Shown here: piece by piece, positions 7,826 through 16,926 of the stretch | How the letters are laid out: each line of letters begins with the position of its first letter | Numbering within the stretch: the stretch's first letter is position 1 | Assembly: GCF_000517445.1 (NCBI RefSeq) | Contig: NZ_CP006965.1 | Coordinates: 1,893,743 to 1,957,742 of the forward strand | Direction of reading: 5' to 3' | Source: Thermococcus paralvinellae | Lineage (GTDB): Archaea > Methanobacteriota_B > Thermococci > Thermococcales > Thermococcaceae | DNA length: 64,000 bases | The notes under the pieces: generated by a model | What the model was told of the DNA's origin: nothing | Seen by the model: only the letters and a program-made list of their open reading frames with translations | Databases searched by the model: none | Program-made: the position numbers and the translations under genes

Positions 7826-8859
7826 GGCCTTGCCTCCACGTAAAAGCTGTCCCCAAAGCTTTCAAACTTGAGAAACTCGACTTTAAAGGCATCATTAACA
7901 TTATCAACGTTTAAGCACTCAAATGGGGAAATTCCTTTTCCAAAGAGCTTGTTCCCATAAAATAAATGTATCTTATCTGCAAAGGGCAAGAACTGGCATG
8001 CTATTCTTCCCCCCTCAATTAAAACGCTGTCTATTCCTTTTTCGCCAAGGATTTTTAGTATTTTCTCAGGATTCGTTTCCCTAATGACTTCTGCATTATC
8101 CCACTCTTTTTCGCTCTCAGTGAAGACTATAACCCTTCCATCCTTAAAGGCCCTAAAATTTCCATTAGCAGTTAGTCCATGTCTATCGAGAATTACTTTC
8201 ACCTTTTTACTGCATCCTTCTATTCTGCAAGTCAACCTTGGATTGTCTTTGAGGATTGTATTAGCTCCAACCATTATTGTCATATACTTTTTCCTAAGCT
8301 CTTGCACTTTTTTCCTTGCTTTTTCGCCGGTAATCCATTTTGAAGAGAAGTTTCTTGTTGCTATGAAACCATCCAAGGTCAAAGCAAGCTTTATTGCTAC
8401 AAAAGGCATTTTCGTGGTTATGTACTTAAGAAACACTTCATTCAGCTTTCTTGCATCATCTTCAAGAACACCAACTTTAACCTCAATGCCAGCTTTTTCA
8501 AGGTTTTCAATGCCTCTTCCATTAACTAAGGGGTTAGGATCTTTCATTGCTATTACAACTCTTGAGAAGCCCTCTTCTATTATTCTATCAACACAAGGCG
8601 GTTGCTTTCCCCAGTGAGAACAGGGCTCTAAAGTGACATACATTGTTGCTCCTTTGAGAGAATAACCTTTGCTCTTTGCGTCTTCTATGGCGTTAACCTC
8701 TGCATGTTTCCCTCCAAAGTATTGATGGTAGCCCTTACCGATTATTTTGCCATCTTTGACTATAACAGCACCAACCATTGGGTTTGGGTTCACTCTTCCC
8801 TCGCCTTTTTTGGCTAACTCCAAAGCTAAGCTCATGAAGTATTCATCATTCATAACCAT
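7810..8859 (-). CDS. ribD: Diaminohydroxyphosphoribosylaminopyrimidine deaminase / reductase
   Basis: A bifunctional enzyme for steps two and three of riboflavin synthesis. The N-terminal cytidine-deaminase-like domain has HAEVNAIEDA and the zinc site PCSHWGKQPPC. The C-terminal domain is a DHFR-like reductase (residues about 150-349) with ALTLDGFIA and VLIEGGRIA. It is the first gene of the operon. A minus-strand TATA-like run (about 8880-8890) lies some 24 bases before ATG 8859, and no ribosome binding site is seen, so the message may be leaderless. Confidence 0.95.
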   Translation of the reverse strand: MVMNDEYFMSLALELAKKGEGRVNPNPMVGAVIVKDGKIIGKGYHQYFGGKHAEVNAIEDAKSKGYSLKGATMYVTLEPCSHWGKQPPCVDRIIEEGFSRVVIAMKDPNPLVNGRGIENLEKAGIEVKVGVLEDDARKLNEVFLKYITTKMPFVAIKLALTLDGFIATRNFSSKWITGEKARKKVQELRKKYMTIMVGANTILKDNPRLTCRIEGCSKKVKVILDRHGLTANGNFRAFKDGRVIVFTESEKEWDNAEVIRETNPEKILKILGEKGIDSVLIEGGRIACQFLPFADKIHLFYGNKLFGKGISPFECLNVDNVNDAFKVEFLKFESFGDSFYVEARPCSQG

Positions 8860-8939
8860 CGGTAATTCAATAGATGTTCCAAATTTAAAAAATTTTGTTC
8901 TAAAAATGGAACATATCTAAAACAAAAATAAGGGCAAAA

Positions 8940-9141
8940 TTTAATCTCTCACAATCTCCAATCTCACATCAAAGTTTTTCCACCGTATGTAAGGGCTCCA
9001 AGACTTATAACGTTGATATCGAGCTTTGCATAATCTTGAATATTCTCCTGTGTTATCCCACCGCTCACTTCGATTTTTACTTCCTATCTTAAACCTTCAA
9101 GCTTTAGAGCCTTGAGTGTTTTTTGACTTTTCTGAACCATG
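8940..9141 (-). pseudogene. nadC: Remnant of nadC (quinolinate phosphoribosyltransferase), C-terminal part
   Basis: The minus strand reads MVQKSQKTLKALKLEGLR, a stop, then EVKIEVSGGITQENIQDY and AKLDINVISLGALTYGGKTL before another stop. The IEVSGGIT...DVISLGALT block is characteristic of the NadC barrel end. There is no intact start, the N-terminal 200 residues are absent and two stops interrupt it. It lies between ribD and a second relic, so the 8.86-9.35 kb stretch is decaying coding DNA. Confidence 0.7.
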
Positions 9142-9154
9142 TCTCCCTAAACAG

Positions 9155-9343
9155 ATGTTTGAAGATTTTCATAGTCAGATTTGAAGAAGACCTTGAAAAG
9201 CTCAAGAAAATTTTTCAAAGACTTTGCAGTCATTGGAGAAGGGAAGGAAAATGGTTTTTAAGGAAAACGGAATAGAAACCATAAGAATAAGTTTAAAAGA
9301 GGCAGACGAATTTTACAATTCACTTCCGAAGCTTTTATGTGAG
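9155..9343 (+). pseudogene. Frameshifted C-terminal relic, possibly PurL/AIR-synthase superfamily
   Basis: Three overlapping plus-strand frames join into one protein-like trace: IVRFEEDLEKLKKIF, then FKDFAVIGEGKENGF, then ENGIETIRISLKEADEFYNS followed by LPKLLCE and a TGA at about 9343. The order of an acidic helix, FAVIGEV-like, a beta strand and an amphipathic end resembles the C-terminus of PurL-type AIR-synthase-fold proteins. The fit is by eye and tentative. At least two frameshifts are needed. Confidence 0.35.
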
Positions 9344-9354
9344 TGATTTTCTTT

Positions 9355-10818
<1,464 letters not shown>

Positions 10819-11023
10819 TCATCCCCCCTGTCTTTTTTAACATAAACCTGGCAAGGGGTTTTTAAGATTTTTGTCTACAAATTATATACTCTATGAAATT
10901 TCCAAGAGAATGGATAATTTATGAAAAATAAATCAACTGTCTGAGTTTCAACGCAAAGCGATTTTTAGTGGCAGTTTTTTAACATAATTGATATTTTCCG
11001 AATGTTTTTGCACAGTTTGCCAA

Positions 11024-11047
11024 CTTTACAAACGTAAAGCTTATAAA
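11024..11047 (+). promoter_or_regulatory. TATA box with adjoining 16-bp palindrome
   Basis: CTTTAC-AAAC-GTAAAG at 11024-11039 is a perfect inverted repeat with 6-bp arms. It abuts the TATA box TTATAAAC at 11040-11047. The start codon of the 24-codon gene is 46 bases further on. A site just upstream of TATA/BRE in archaea is a common place for an activator, and a repressor is also possible. Confidence 0.5.
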
Positions 11048-11092
11048 CCCAAGGCAATGCCTAGGAATGAACACTCTCTCGAGGTGAGGAGA

Positions 11093-11167
11093 ATGAACAA
11101 GACAAAAATGATACTTGCCCACATAGCACCAATTGCAATCGTCTTAGTCCTGCTGGCACTCATATGA
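11093..11167 (+). CDS. 24-residue single-span membrane peptide
   Basis: The ORF runs ATG to TGA and encodes MNKTKMILAHIAPIAIVLVL plus LALI. Two Lys near the start are followed by an 18-residue hydrophobic span, as in an inner-membrane anchor. Expression signals are complete: a palindrome, a TATA box at 11040-11047, and GAGGTGAGGA ending 2 bases before ATG 11093. The real gene is too short for ordinary gene finders. No function is assigned. Its neighbours are guaB (divergent) and a small frameshifted gene. Confidence 0.6.
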   Translation: MNKTKMILAHIAPIAIVLVLLALI

Positions 11168-11305
11168 AAATCCGACAATCACGCTCATAATTCATTTCCA
11201 AAATTTTGTCTTTTCTCTTTCTATTCTCTCATGCATTGAATATATGACAACTAATTTGGCAAAAAATATAATAAACAACTGGCTTATCCTTTAGCGGTGG
11301 TTTCC

Positions 11306-11636
11306 ATGGTAAGGGGGGAGTACGAAACCAATTAGAAAGGAAATTAAAAAGGTCTATTCTGAAGTAGAGCTTCTAGGGGAAATTTTAAGAGAAGGAATTT
11401 ATTGGGCTTTTATGGGCCGTCCGTTTGAGGTGCTGCCGTTTTTGAGGGGCAAGCTTTTAAGTGAAGCAGCAAAGCTAAACGGTGCAAGTGAAGATGCAAG
11501 AGTTGAAATTGAGATGCTTTTGAAAGAACTCGAAGAACTTTATAAGAAAATCAGCATGTCAGAAAAAGTCAGCGAGGAACAGATAAAGGAAATTCTAGCA
11601 TACAGGGAGAAACTCGTTAAGGTCGTGTATGGTTGA
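11306..11636 (+). pseudogene. Small helical hypothetical gene, split by one extra G in a G6 run
   Basis: Translation of the uninterrupted part from ATG 11412 gives 74 residues (MGRPFEVLPFLRGKLLSEAA onward). The same frame stays open back to 11313, coding for TKPIRKEIKKVYSEVELLGE and more, without a start codon. A proper start (GGTGG, then ATG 11306) lies one frame away. Removing one G from GGGGGG at 11313-11318 joins them into a 109-residue helical, charged protein. This is either a real frameshift or a sequencing error. The family was not recognised. Confidence 0.55.
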
Positions 11637-11640
11637 GGTA

Positions 11641-11650
11641 GGTTTATAAC
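11641..11650 (+). promoter_or_regulatory. TATA box of the C/D box sRNA
   Basis: GGTTTATAAC, with TTTATA centred about 28 bases before the C box at 11675, is correctly placed for transcription starting near 11670. Confidence 0.5.
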
Positions 11651-11669
11651 CTCCTCTCTTCTATTATTC

Positions 11670-11728
11670 TTGGGATGATGACGGAGATTTCGCCCGATGG
11701 ATGAGGATACTCGCATGGGCTGACCAAT
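11670..11728 (+). ncRNA. Probable C/D box sRNA (2'-O-methylation guide)
   Basis: A perfect C box ATGATGA (11675-11681) and a D box CTGA (11720-11723) are 38 bases apart, the usual archaeal size. Between them are a D'-like CCGA (11694-11697) and a C'-like TGGATGA (11698-11704), leaving guides CGGAGATTTCGC and GGATACTCGCATGGG. The D'/C' spacing is tighter than normal. A TATA box lies upstream and a T-run (TTTTTTCTTTCTT) just downstream. Targets, probably rRNA or tRNA, were not worked out. Confidence 0.6.
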
Positions 11729-11958
11729 TTCCATACAAGTTTTTTCTTTCTTGGAATTTGAATAAGTTTGTGCATCTTTTAGAATTGCCTCTTTAATAAT
11801 GTTCTCCCTTTCTAACGTGTAGTTTAAGCTTCGTTTTCTTATTTTTGCGCTCCCAAAAAATACGCCAAATTAAGAGAAATACATCACAAGTGGCCTTTTT
11901 TAGAAGGATGTACAAACCTTGATCAAACTTAGTGAAGGCGGAGTTTGTTAGAGAAAGG

Positions 11959-11966
11959 TTTATAAA
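11959..11966 (+). promoter_or_regulatory. TATA box for the zinc-ribbon/aEF-1beta operon
   Basis: GAAAGG then TTTATAAA form a BRE/TATA pair. Transcription should start near 11990, leaving a leader of about 50 bases before ATG 12040. Confidence 0.6.
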
Positions 11967-12039
11967 TCATCCCCATGAACAGCCTAAGGAACTTCACGAT
12001 AATGGGAATTAAAAACCCCGCTTCTTGGAGGTGTTAGGA

Positions 12040-12216
12040 ATGGAGGCTGTCAAGATACCCGTATGTACATCATGTGGAAAGGAGATAACTCCAAGGGAGC
12101 ACGCGACACACTTCATCTGTCCCAACTGTGGGGAAGAGATAATCTGGAGATGTGAAAGCTGCCGCGTATTGGGGACAACGTACAAGTGCCCCAAGTGCGG
12201 ATGGGAAGGACCATAA
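12040..12216 (+). CDS. Small zinc-ribbon protein (DUF1610-like, HVO_2753 type)
   Basis: A 58-residue protein made almost wholly of four CxxC knuckles: CTSCGK, CPNCGE, CESCRV and CPKCGW. It would bind two zinc ions. Archaeal members of this family are thought to bind nucleic acid and always sit next to the aEF-1beta gene, as here with 13 bases between them. GGAGGTG before ATG 12040 fixes the start. An upstream TTG at 12025 is less likely because it would lie inside the ribosome binding region. Confidence 0.85.
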   Translation: MEAVKIPVCTSCGKEITPREHATHFICPNCGEEIIWRCESCRVLGTTYKCPKCGWEGP

Positions 12217-12229
12217 AGAGGTGATTTAA

Positions 12230-12505
12230 ATGAGTGATTTCAACATTGTTGGTGTTATTAAAGTTATGCCCACAAGCCCAGAGGTTGATCTGGACAAGCT
12301 TGAGGAAAACATAAAGAAGGCAATCCCAGAGAAGTACGGCTTTGTTAAGATCGAGAGAGAGCCAATAGCATTCGGTTTGGTTGCTCTCAAGGTTTACGTC
12401 CTTGCCAAGGACGAGGAAGGTTACTCCCTTGACGAAGTTGCTGAGGCATTTAGAAAGGTTGAAGATGTTGAGAGCGCTGAGGTAGAAAGCGTTTCAAGAA
12501 TCTGA
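12230..12505 (+). CDS. ef1b: Translation elongation factor aEF-1beta
   Basis: The guanine-nucleotide exchange factor for aEF-1alpha in protein synthesis. The 91 residues form one ferredoxin-like domain: the strand IVGVIKVMPTSPEVDLDKLE, the core FVKIEREPIAFGLVALKVYV and the end VEDVESAEVESVSRI, all family hallmarks. It is preceded by the zinc-ribbon gene in one transcript. GAGGTGAT lies before ATG 12230. Confidence 0.96.
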   Translation: MSDFNIVGVIKVMPTSPEVDLDKLEENIKKAIPEKYGFVKIEREPIAFGLVALKVYVLAKDEEGYSLDEVAEAFRKVEDVESAEVESVSRI

Positions 12506-12606
12506 GCTTTTCTTTACTCTTTTTGTGGATGTAGCATAACCTTGTAAACTGTTTTAAGTTTATTTGTTAATTAATTACAAACTTAGCTCTTTTTAGTTTT
12601 TTTAAA

Positions 12607-12729
12607 ATGCTGAAGGTGAATTTTGAACTGAACGATAAACAAGCTGGGATAATCCTATTTACCATCCATTCGTTTGGATTTATAAACAAGAAGGAAGAAA
12701 TTGAGGGAATTGGAGTTGTTGTGAATTAA
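12607..12729 (+). CDS. Possible 40-residue ORF, unassigned
   Basis: The ORF from ATG to TAA reads MLKVNFELNDKQAGIILFTI and ends EEIEGIGVVVN. It looks protein-like (alternating hydrophobic strands) but has no ribosome binding site, so it may be the tail of a lost gene. It sits between aEF-1beta and the convergent TPR gene, after a T-rich stretch (12589-12603) that may end the aEF-1beta transcript. Confidence 0.3.
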   Translation: MLKVNFELNDKQAGIILFTIHSFGFINKKEEIEGIGVVVN

Positions 12730-12743
12730 TTAAGTTTGAAACT

Positions 12744-13778
12744 TTAAAGGGATAACAGCCCTAATTTAGGCTTCTTTAGCTCATCAATGAACTCTCTGAG
12801 TTCTTCTGGAACCCTATTGTAAACCTCCTCAAATTTGTTCTCTTCACCAAGTTTAAACTTTGCAAGCTCTCTCAAAGCTTCAAAGAAAGCCTTATACTCC
12901 TCATCCTCTTCAAAGGCATTCACGAACACATCCAATGTGTCTTTAAGCTCTTTGTAAAGGCCTTCATCAAAGAGGCTCTTTATGAAATCAGTGACTGTTT
13001 CAAAAGTGTATTCGAAAAGCTCCTCATCTTCTTGGGCTTTTAGGAGGGCTTTGCTCAAAGATTTAAATGCACTCTTGTAATCGTCTCTGCTTGAGTAAAT
13101 CTCTGCTTCAACGAGCCTTGCATTCACTTCAATCTCTTTATCCCTCGGACTCTTGAGGACTTCTCTTATAAATTCCTCAGCTTTCTCATCTTCTCCTTTC
13201 TCATAGTAGAAGTGAGCCAAATCAATTAGACTTATTAGGTAGTTCCTCTCATCTCCTAGTTCTTCAAACAGTTCTCTTGCTCTGTCCATAAGCTCAATTG
13301 CCTTATCTAAATCGCCGAGCTCTTCGTAGTTTATTGCTATGTGTGCCAAGGTTAGAGCTTCTTCTTTTTTGTCCCTTCTTCCTCTTTCCAGTTCTAGTAA
13401 TTGTTCATAGACTTCTATCGCTTTATCAGGCATGCCGAAGTGCTCATAAGCATCTGCCAGATAATACAGTGCTTCACTGTACTTTTCTTCATCGCTCTTG
13501 TAATTCTCAGCCAACTTTTTATAGAGTTCAATGCCTTTTTCAATTTCATCAAGGTGTGCATAGATGTGTGCAATCTCATGGGCGAGTTCATAGGCTGATT
13601 CGCCTTCGCATTCTAAAACTAAATTCTCAAGTTTTTTGAGCAGTTCTCTAAGCTCGTCCTCTTTTTCAATTCCCTCAAGGTAATCGTCAAGATACTCAAG
13701 GACTACTTCGCAGTCCTTCCTTTCTAGGGCCTTTTCAAACTCCTTCACCTTTCTCACCAAAGAAAAGTTTATTTTCAT
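12744..13778 (-). CDS. TPR-repeat protein
   Basis: A 344-residue, strongly acidic, all-helical protein. At least five tetratricopeptide repeats are visible between about residues 60 and 260, for example ALYYLADAYEHFGMPDKAIE, LAHIAINYEELGDLDKAIEL and LIDLAHFYYEKGEDEKAEEF, with the A-Y-G-A spacing of the repeat. There is no signal peptide or membrane segment, so it is cytosolic. TPR proteins act as scaffolds, but no partner can be inferred. The gene stands alone on its strand. ATG 13778 lies close to an AT-rich promoter region. Confidence 0.85.
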   Translation of the reverse strand: MKINFSLVRKVKEFEKALERKDCEVVLEYLDDYLEGIEKEDELRELLKKLENLVLECEGESAYELAHEIAHIYAHLDEIEKGIELYKKLAENYKSDEEKYSEALYYLADAYEHFGMPDKAIEVYEQLLELERGRRDKKEEALTLAHIAINYEELGDLDKAIELMDRARELFEELGDERNYLISLIDLAHFYYEKGEDEKAEEFIREVLKSPRDKEIEVNARLVEAEIYSSRDDYKSAFKSLSKALLKAQEDEELFEYTFETVTDFIKSLFDEGLYKELKDTLDVFVNAFEEDEEYKAFFEALRELAKFKLGEENKFEEVYNRVPEELREFIDELKKPKLGLLSL

Positions 13779-14178
13779 AGGGTTAAAAATGTATGGTAAA
13801 ATAAGGTAGATTTGTTGCTCTTTTTCTTCTCATTTAGAGGAATTAGCATGTTCGATGATGGCTTCTAAGGAATTGGAAGATAAAGTTGAGCTGAAGTTTA
13901 TCGAAATGTTGAAGTTTAAGGGGAGAATAATTTCTGTTATTTGAACTTTGTGGGTCAAACTTCTTTTTGAGGGATCACTAAAAGGAGGGGGTTTCGAGGT
14001 CAATCCATTTGAAATAATGTCTCTCTTATCGACAATAAATTATAAAAAGAATTTGTTGTAATGACAAAATTCTTGAAATCTGAATTACAATAAAAATTCA
14101 TGATAAAATATATCCTGTCATTTTCCCAATTATATGCTAATTCTTATGTTGTTTTCTACTGACTAACCTAAAAATGTA
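13779..14178. other. Intergenic stretch with no clear gene
   Basis: It holds the TPR gene promoter and AT-rich DNA before nrdD. A 29-codon frame from ATG 13855 to TGA 13944 (MMASKELEDKVELKFIEMLK and more) has no ribosome binding site and is not supported. From 14030 the sequence becomes very AT-rich. Confidence 0.5.
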
Positions 14179-14233
14179 TTGTCAACTAATCATTGTAGTA
14201 ATCAGCAATTATTATTAACACCCGGAAAGCTCT

Positions 14234-14263
14234 CCCAATATTGGATAAAATATCCAAATTGGG
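14234..14263 (+). promoter_or_regulatory. 30-bp palindrome immediately before the nrdD start
   Basis: CCCAATATTGGATA (14234-14247), AAA, then TATCCAAATTGGG (14251-14263) form a nearly perfect inverted repeat, one base short in the right arm. Its end overlaps the ribosome binding site GGGTGAT of ATG 14272. It could be an operator or an mRNA hairpin masking the ribosome binding site. The arrangement supports the 14272 start, because the longer ORF from 14179 would have to read through it. Confidence 0.55.
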
Positions 14264-14271
14264 TGATAAGG

Positions 14272-16134
14272 ATGTCCGAAAACATGGGAGTTTCATTAGG
14301 AAGGGAAGCTATAGAGGAATATGCAAGCTGGAACAGTTTAGATGTTCTTGAGAATGCGAACCGCTATCCAGGTCCTACTGGCTTTTTTGCTTACATAATG
14401 GAGGAAGCCCTAAAGGAACATCTCGTGCTCATACCTAAGGAAGGTCGAGAAGCCCATTTTAACGGAGATATCTACATCCACAAGCTTCCCTACAGTCTTT
14501 ACATACCGTACTGCACTGGACACAGCACAGCGAGGCTCCTTGAGACAGGATTGAGAACACCTACAGTAATCTCAAGACCCGCCAAGCACTTTGACACCTA
14601 TGTTGAGCATATAGCCAACTATCTCATAACGATGCAGCACTACTTTAGCGGCGCTCAAGCATTATCGAGCGTTGAGTGGTATGCTGGACCATTCATCAGA
14701 AAAGATAGACTGGACGACAAAAAGATTCAGCAGCACATTCAAAGACTTGTCTTCAACCTGAACTATCCGAGCAGAATAGGGCTACAAACCTCATTCACCA
14801 ATTTTACAGTAATGCTGGACGCTCCGAAAAGAATGCTCGCAGAAGACTATGCAATTTATGACGGCAAAGAAATTGCACCACTTGGAGAATACGAAAAAGA
14901 AGCAAAGAGATTTGTAATTGCTCTTACAAACGTCCTTAAAGAAGGAGACGCAATAGGACAACCATTTACATTCCCAATTCCAACACTTATGACAACTGCA
15001 AGGATGCTTTGGGAAGATCCAGAAGTGTTTGAGGCAGTGTTTACAACAGCAGCCAAGAGAGGAAGCTTTTACTGGCTTAATACTAACGTTGTTGATCCCG
15101 ATGCAAGCTATGCCATGTGCTGCAGGCTTGCAATTAACAAAACAGAGATGCAGTTTACATTTAGCGGCTTTGGCCTGAGAAAGGCCGAGGACTCATTTGT
15201 CGAAGAGATGGAAAAGAGAAGATTTGGTGGCTTATGGGCAATGCCCGACATAACAGGCTCCATAAACGTCACTACTGTCAACCTTCCTAGACTTGCACTA
15301 AAGGCTAAAGGAGACGACGACAAGTTTTGGGAAGAGTATGAAAAAACTCTCGAAATAGTAAGATTCACAACAGATTGGTTCAGAGAAAGATACATCAGAC
15401 TAATAACAACTTACAAGGCGATGTACAGAATGATTCACATTTATCTAGAAGGATTCCCCAAGAGCCATTTCAACACAATCGGAATCCTCGGCTTGCCAGA
15501 AGCAACTGCTATTTACCTGAACGAACCCAAACTCTGGACTGAAGGAAGCAGAAAAGACTGGAAGAAGGCAGCAGAGCTTATGAAGAAGATGGTCGAGTTT
15601 GCAACAGCTAAAGCGAGAGAGTGGATGCGTGAGAGTGGAGTTCCATGGAACGTTGAGGAAGTTCCAGGAGAAAGCGCTGCAGCGAAGCTTGCAATAAAAG
15701 ACTTTAGAGAGTTTCCAGAGCTCAGAGATTATCTCAGTGATGTTAACAATCCAATTTACTCAACGAGCATAGCTCCCTACTATGGTGCACTTGAGCTTGC
15801 TGATAGAATCATGGTGGAGGAGAAGGTTCAGAGGAGCTTTACTGGTGGAGTCATGATGCACATCTTCCTTGGAGAAGAGCCGGATCCAGAGGCTTTAGCG
15901 AAGCTGACAAAGAGGCTTATGAAAACAAACCTCGTCTATTGGAGCTATACTCCAGCCATTACAGTCTGCAACACTTGCGGTCACTCGACAACAGGCTTGC
16001 ACACCCATTGTCTAAAGTGTGGAAGCGAGGACGTCGAGATATGGAGTAGGATTATTGGCTATTACAGGCCTTTAAAGAACTGGAACCCCTTCAGGAAAAA
16101 GGAGTTCTGGACGAGAAGACACTATAGAGAATAG
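14272..16134 (+). CDS. nrdD: Anaerobic (class III) ribonucleoside-triphosphate reductase
   Basis: It reduces ribonucleotides to deoxyribonucleotides with a glycyl radical and works only without oxygen. The C-terminal zinc site is CNTCGHSTTGLHTHCLKCG, and the radical glycine follows in RIIGYYRP (about residue 596 of 620). Family blocks AHFNGDIYIHKL and FTNFTVML are in the N-terminal half. No ATP-cone domain is seen at the start, so allosteric control may be reduced. The frame extends 31 codons upstream, but GGTGAT before ATG 14272 favours this start. The activase follows 39 bases later. Confidence 0.93.
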   Translation: MSENMGVSLGREAIEEYASWNSLDVLENANRYPGPTGFFAYIMEEALKEHLVLIPKEGREAHFNGDIYIHKLPYSLYIPYCTGHSTARLLETGLRTPTVISRPAKHFDTYVEHIANYLITMQHYFSGAQALSSVEWYAGPFIRKDRLDDKKIQQHIQRLVFNLNYPSRIGLQTSFTNFTVMLDAPKRMLAEDYAIYDGKEIAPLGEYEKEAKRFVIALTNVLKEGDAIGQPFTFPIPTLMTTARMLWEDPEVFEAVFTTAAKRGSFYWLNTNVVDPDASYAMCCRLAINKTEMQFTFSGFGLRKAEDSFVEEMEKRRFGGLWAMPDITGSINVTTVNLPRLALKAKGDDDKFWEEYEKTLEIVRFTTDWFRERYIRLITTYKAMYRMIHIYLEGFPKSHFNTIGILGLPEATAIYLNEPKLWTEGSRKDWKKAAELMKKMVEFATAKAREWMRESGVPWNVEEVPGESAAAKLAIKDFREFPELRDYLSDVNNPIYSTSIAPYYGALELADRIMVEEKVQRSFTGGVMMHIFLGEEPDPEALAKLTKRLMKTNLVYWSYTPAITVCNTCGHSTTGLHTHCLKCGSEDVEIWSRIIGYYRPLKNWNPFRKKEFWTRRHYRE

Positions 16135-16173
16135 CCCCTTTTCTATTTTTAGTTATCTCGGGGAGGTGATCCA

Positions 16174-16893
16174 ATGCTCATAAGTGGCTGGAAATCAATT
16201 AGCATGGTTGACGTTCACGGAAAAGTAACCTTTACTCTCTGGCTCTGCGGCTGCAACCTCAAATGTCCTTTTTGCCACAACTGGAGAGTCGCGGAGAGTA
16301 AAGAATGCTTTCCTCTCGATAAAAAGGCGTTGCTTGAAGAGGTTGAAACTTCTTCCTTTCTGATAGACTACTTTCATGTTACTGGTGGAGAACCTTTAAT
16401 ACAGTGGAAAGAGCTTGGAGGTCTGTTTGCTCAGGTTAAACTGCTTGATATTCCTATAAGTTTGAATTCCAATCTGACGATAATCAAACCTCTTGAAAGA
16501 CTTGTCAAAGCCGAACTTATTGATCATATAGCAACCGATCTAAAAGCTCCTCCTACTAAGCTCTATGGTCTTCCGGAGAATGTGAGTATTAAGCTCTGGA
16601 AGCTGTTCCTCAAGGGACTTGATGTAGTTTCACAGTATTCTCTGCCTCTTGAACTCAGAATTCCTGTTGCTAAAGGCTTCGAAGCTTGGAACTGGATTGA
16701 GGAGGGACTCAGTCATATCAGCACTGATTTTTACGTTGTCCTCAATCCTCTGGTTGGAAAGCCCCTTACATATCCGAGAGACGAAGAGTGGTGCTCAAAG
16801 CATTGCTGGCCAAGGAAAGAGGTTGATAATCTTAAGAAAAGACTTGAAGAGCTTGGCATTGAGGTTTATGTGAACAGCTGGAGTTCTCAATAA
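16174..16893 (+). CDS. nrdG: Anaerobic ribonucleotide reductase activating protein (radical SAM)
   Basis: It uses S-adenosylmethionine and a 4Fe-4S cluster to make the glycyl radical on NrdD. The cluster motif CNLKCPFCHNW (CxxxCxxC) is at about residue 28, followed by the SAM-binding VTGGEPL. At 239 residues it is longer than E. coli NrdG and closer to the archaeal PflA-like form. GGGGAGGTGATCC precedes ATG 16174. It forms an operon with nrdD. Confidence 0.9.
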   Translation: MLISGWKSISMVDVHGKVTFTLWLCGCNLKCPFCHNWRVAESKECFPLDKKALLEEVETSSFLIDYFHVTGGEPLIQWKELGGLFAQVKLLDIPISLNSNLTIIKPLERLVKAELIDHIATDLKAPPTKLYGLPENVSIKLWKLFLKGLDVVSQYSLPLELRIPVAKGFEAWNWIEEGLSHISTDFYVVLNPLVGKPLTYPRDEEWCSKHCWPRKEVDNLKKRLEELGIEVYVNSWSSQ

Positions 16894-16900
16894 TTAGTGC

Positions 16901-16926
16901 TAGTCCAAAGGAACCTATAGGTGGAA
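16901..16926 (+). repeat. 26-bp exact repeat, copy 1
   Basis: The core CCAAAGGAACCTATAGGTGG within TAG...AA is identical over 26 bases to 18849-18874 in the thermosome promoter. It starts 8 bases after the nrdG stop. No good TATA box precedes this copy. Confidence 0.85.

Noticed and set aside
8084..8617. 177-codon plus-strand ORF antisense to ribD
   Set aside because: Low-complexity Ser/Leu/Phe shadow of a clear deaminase/reductase gene.
13298..13639. 113-codon plus-strand ORF antisense to the TPR gene
   Set aside because: Cys/His/Leu-rich shadow of repetitive acidic helices.
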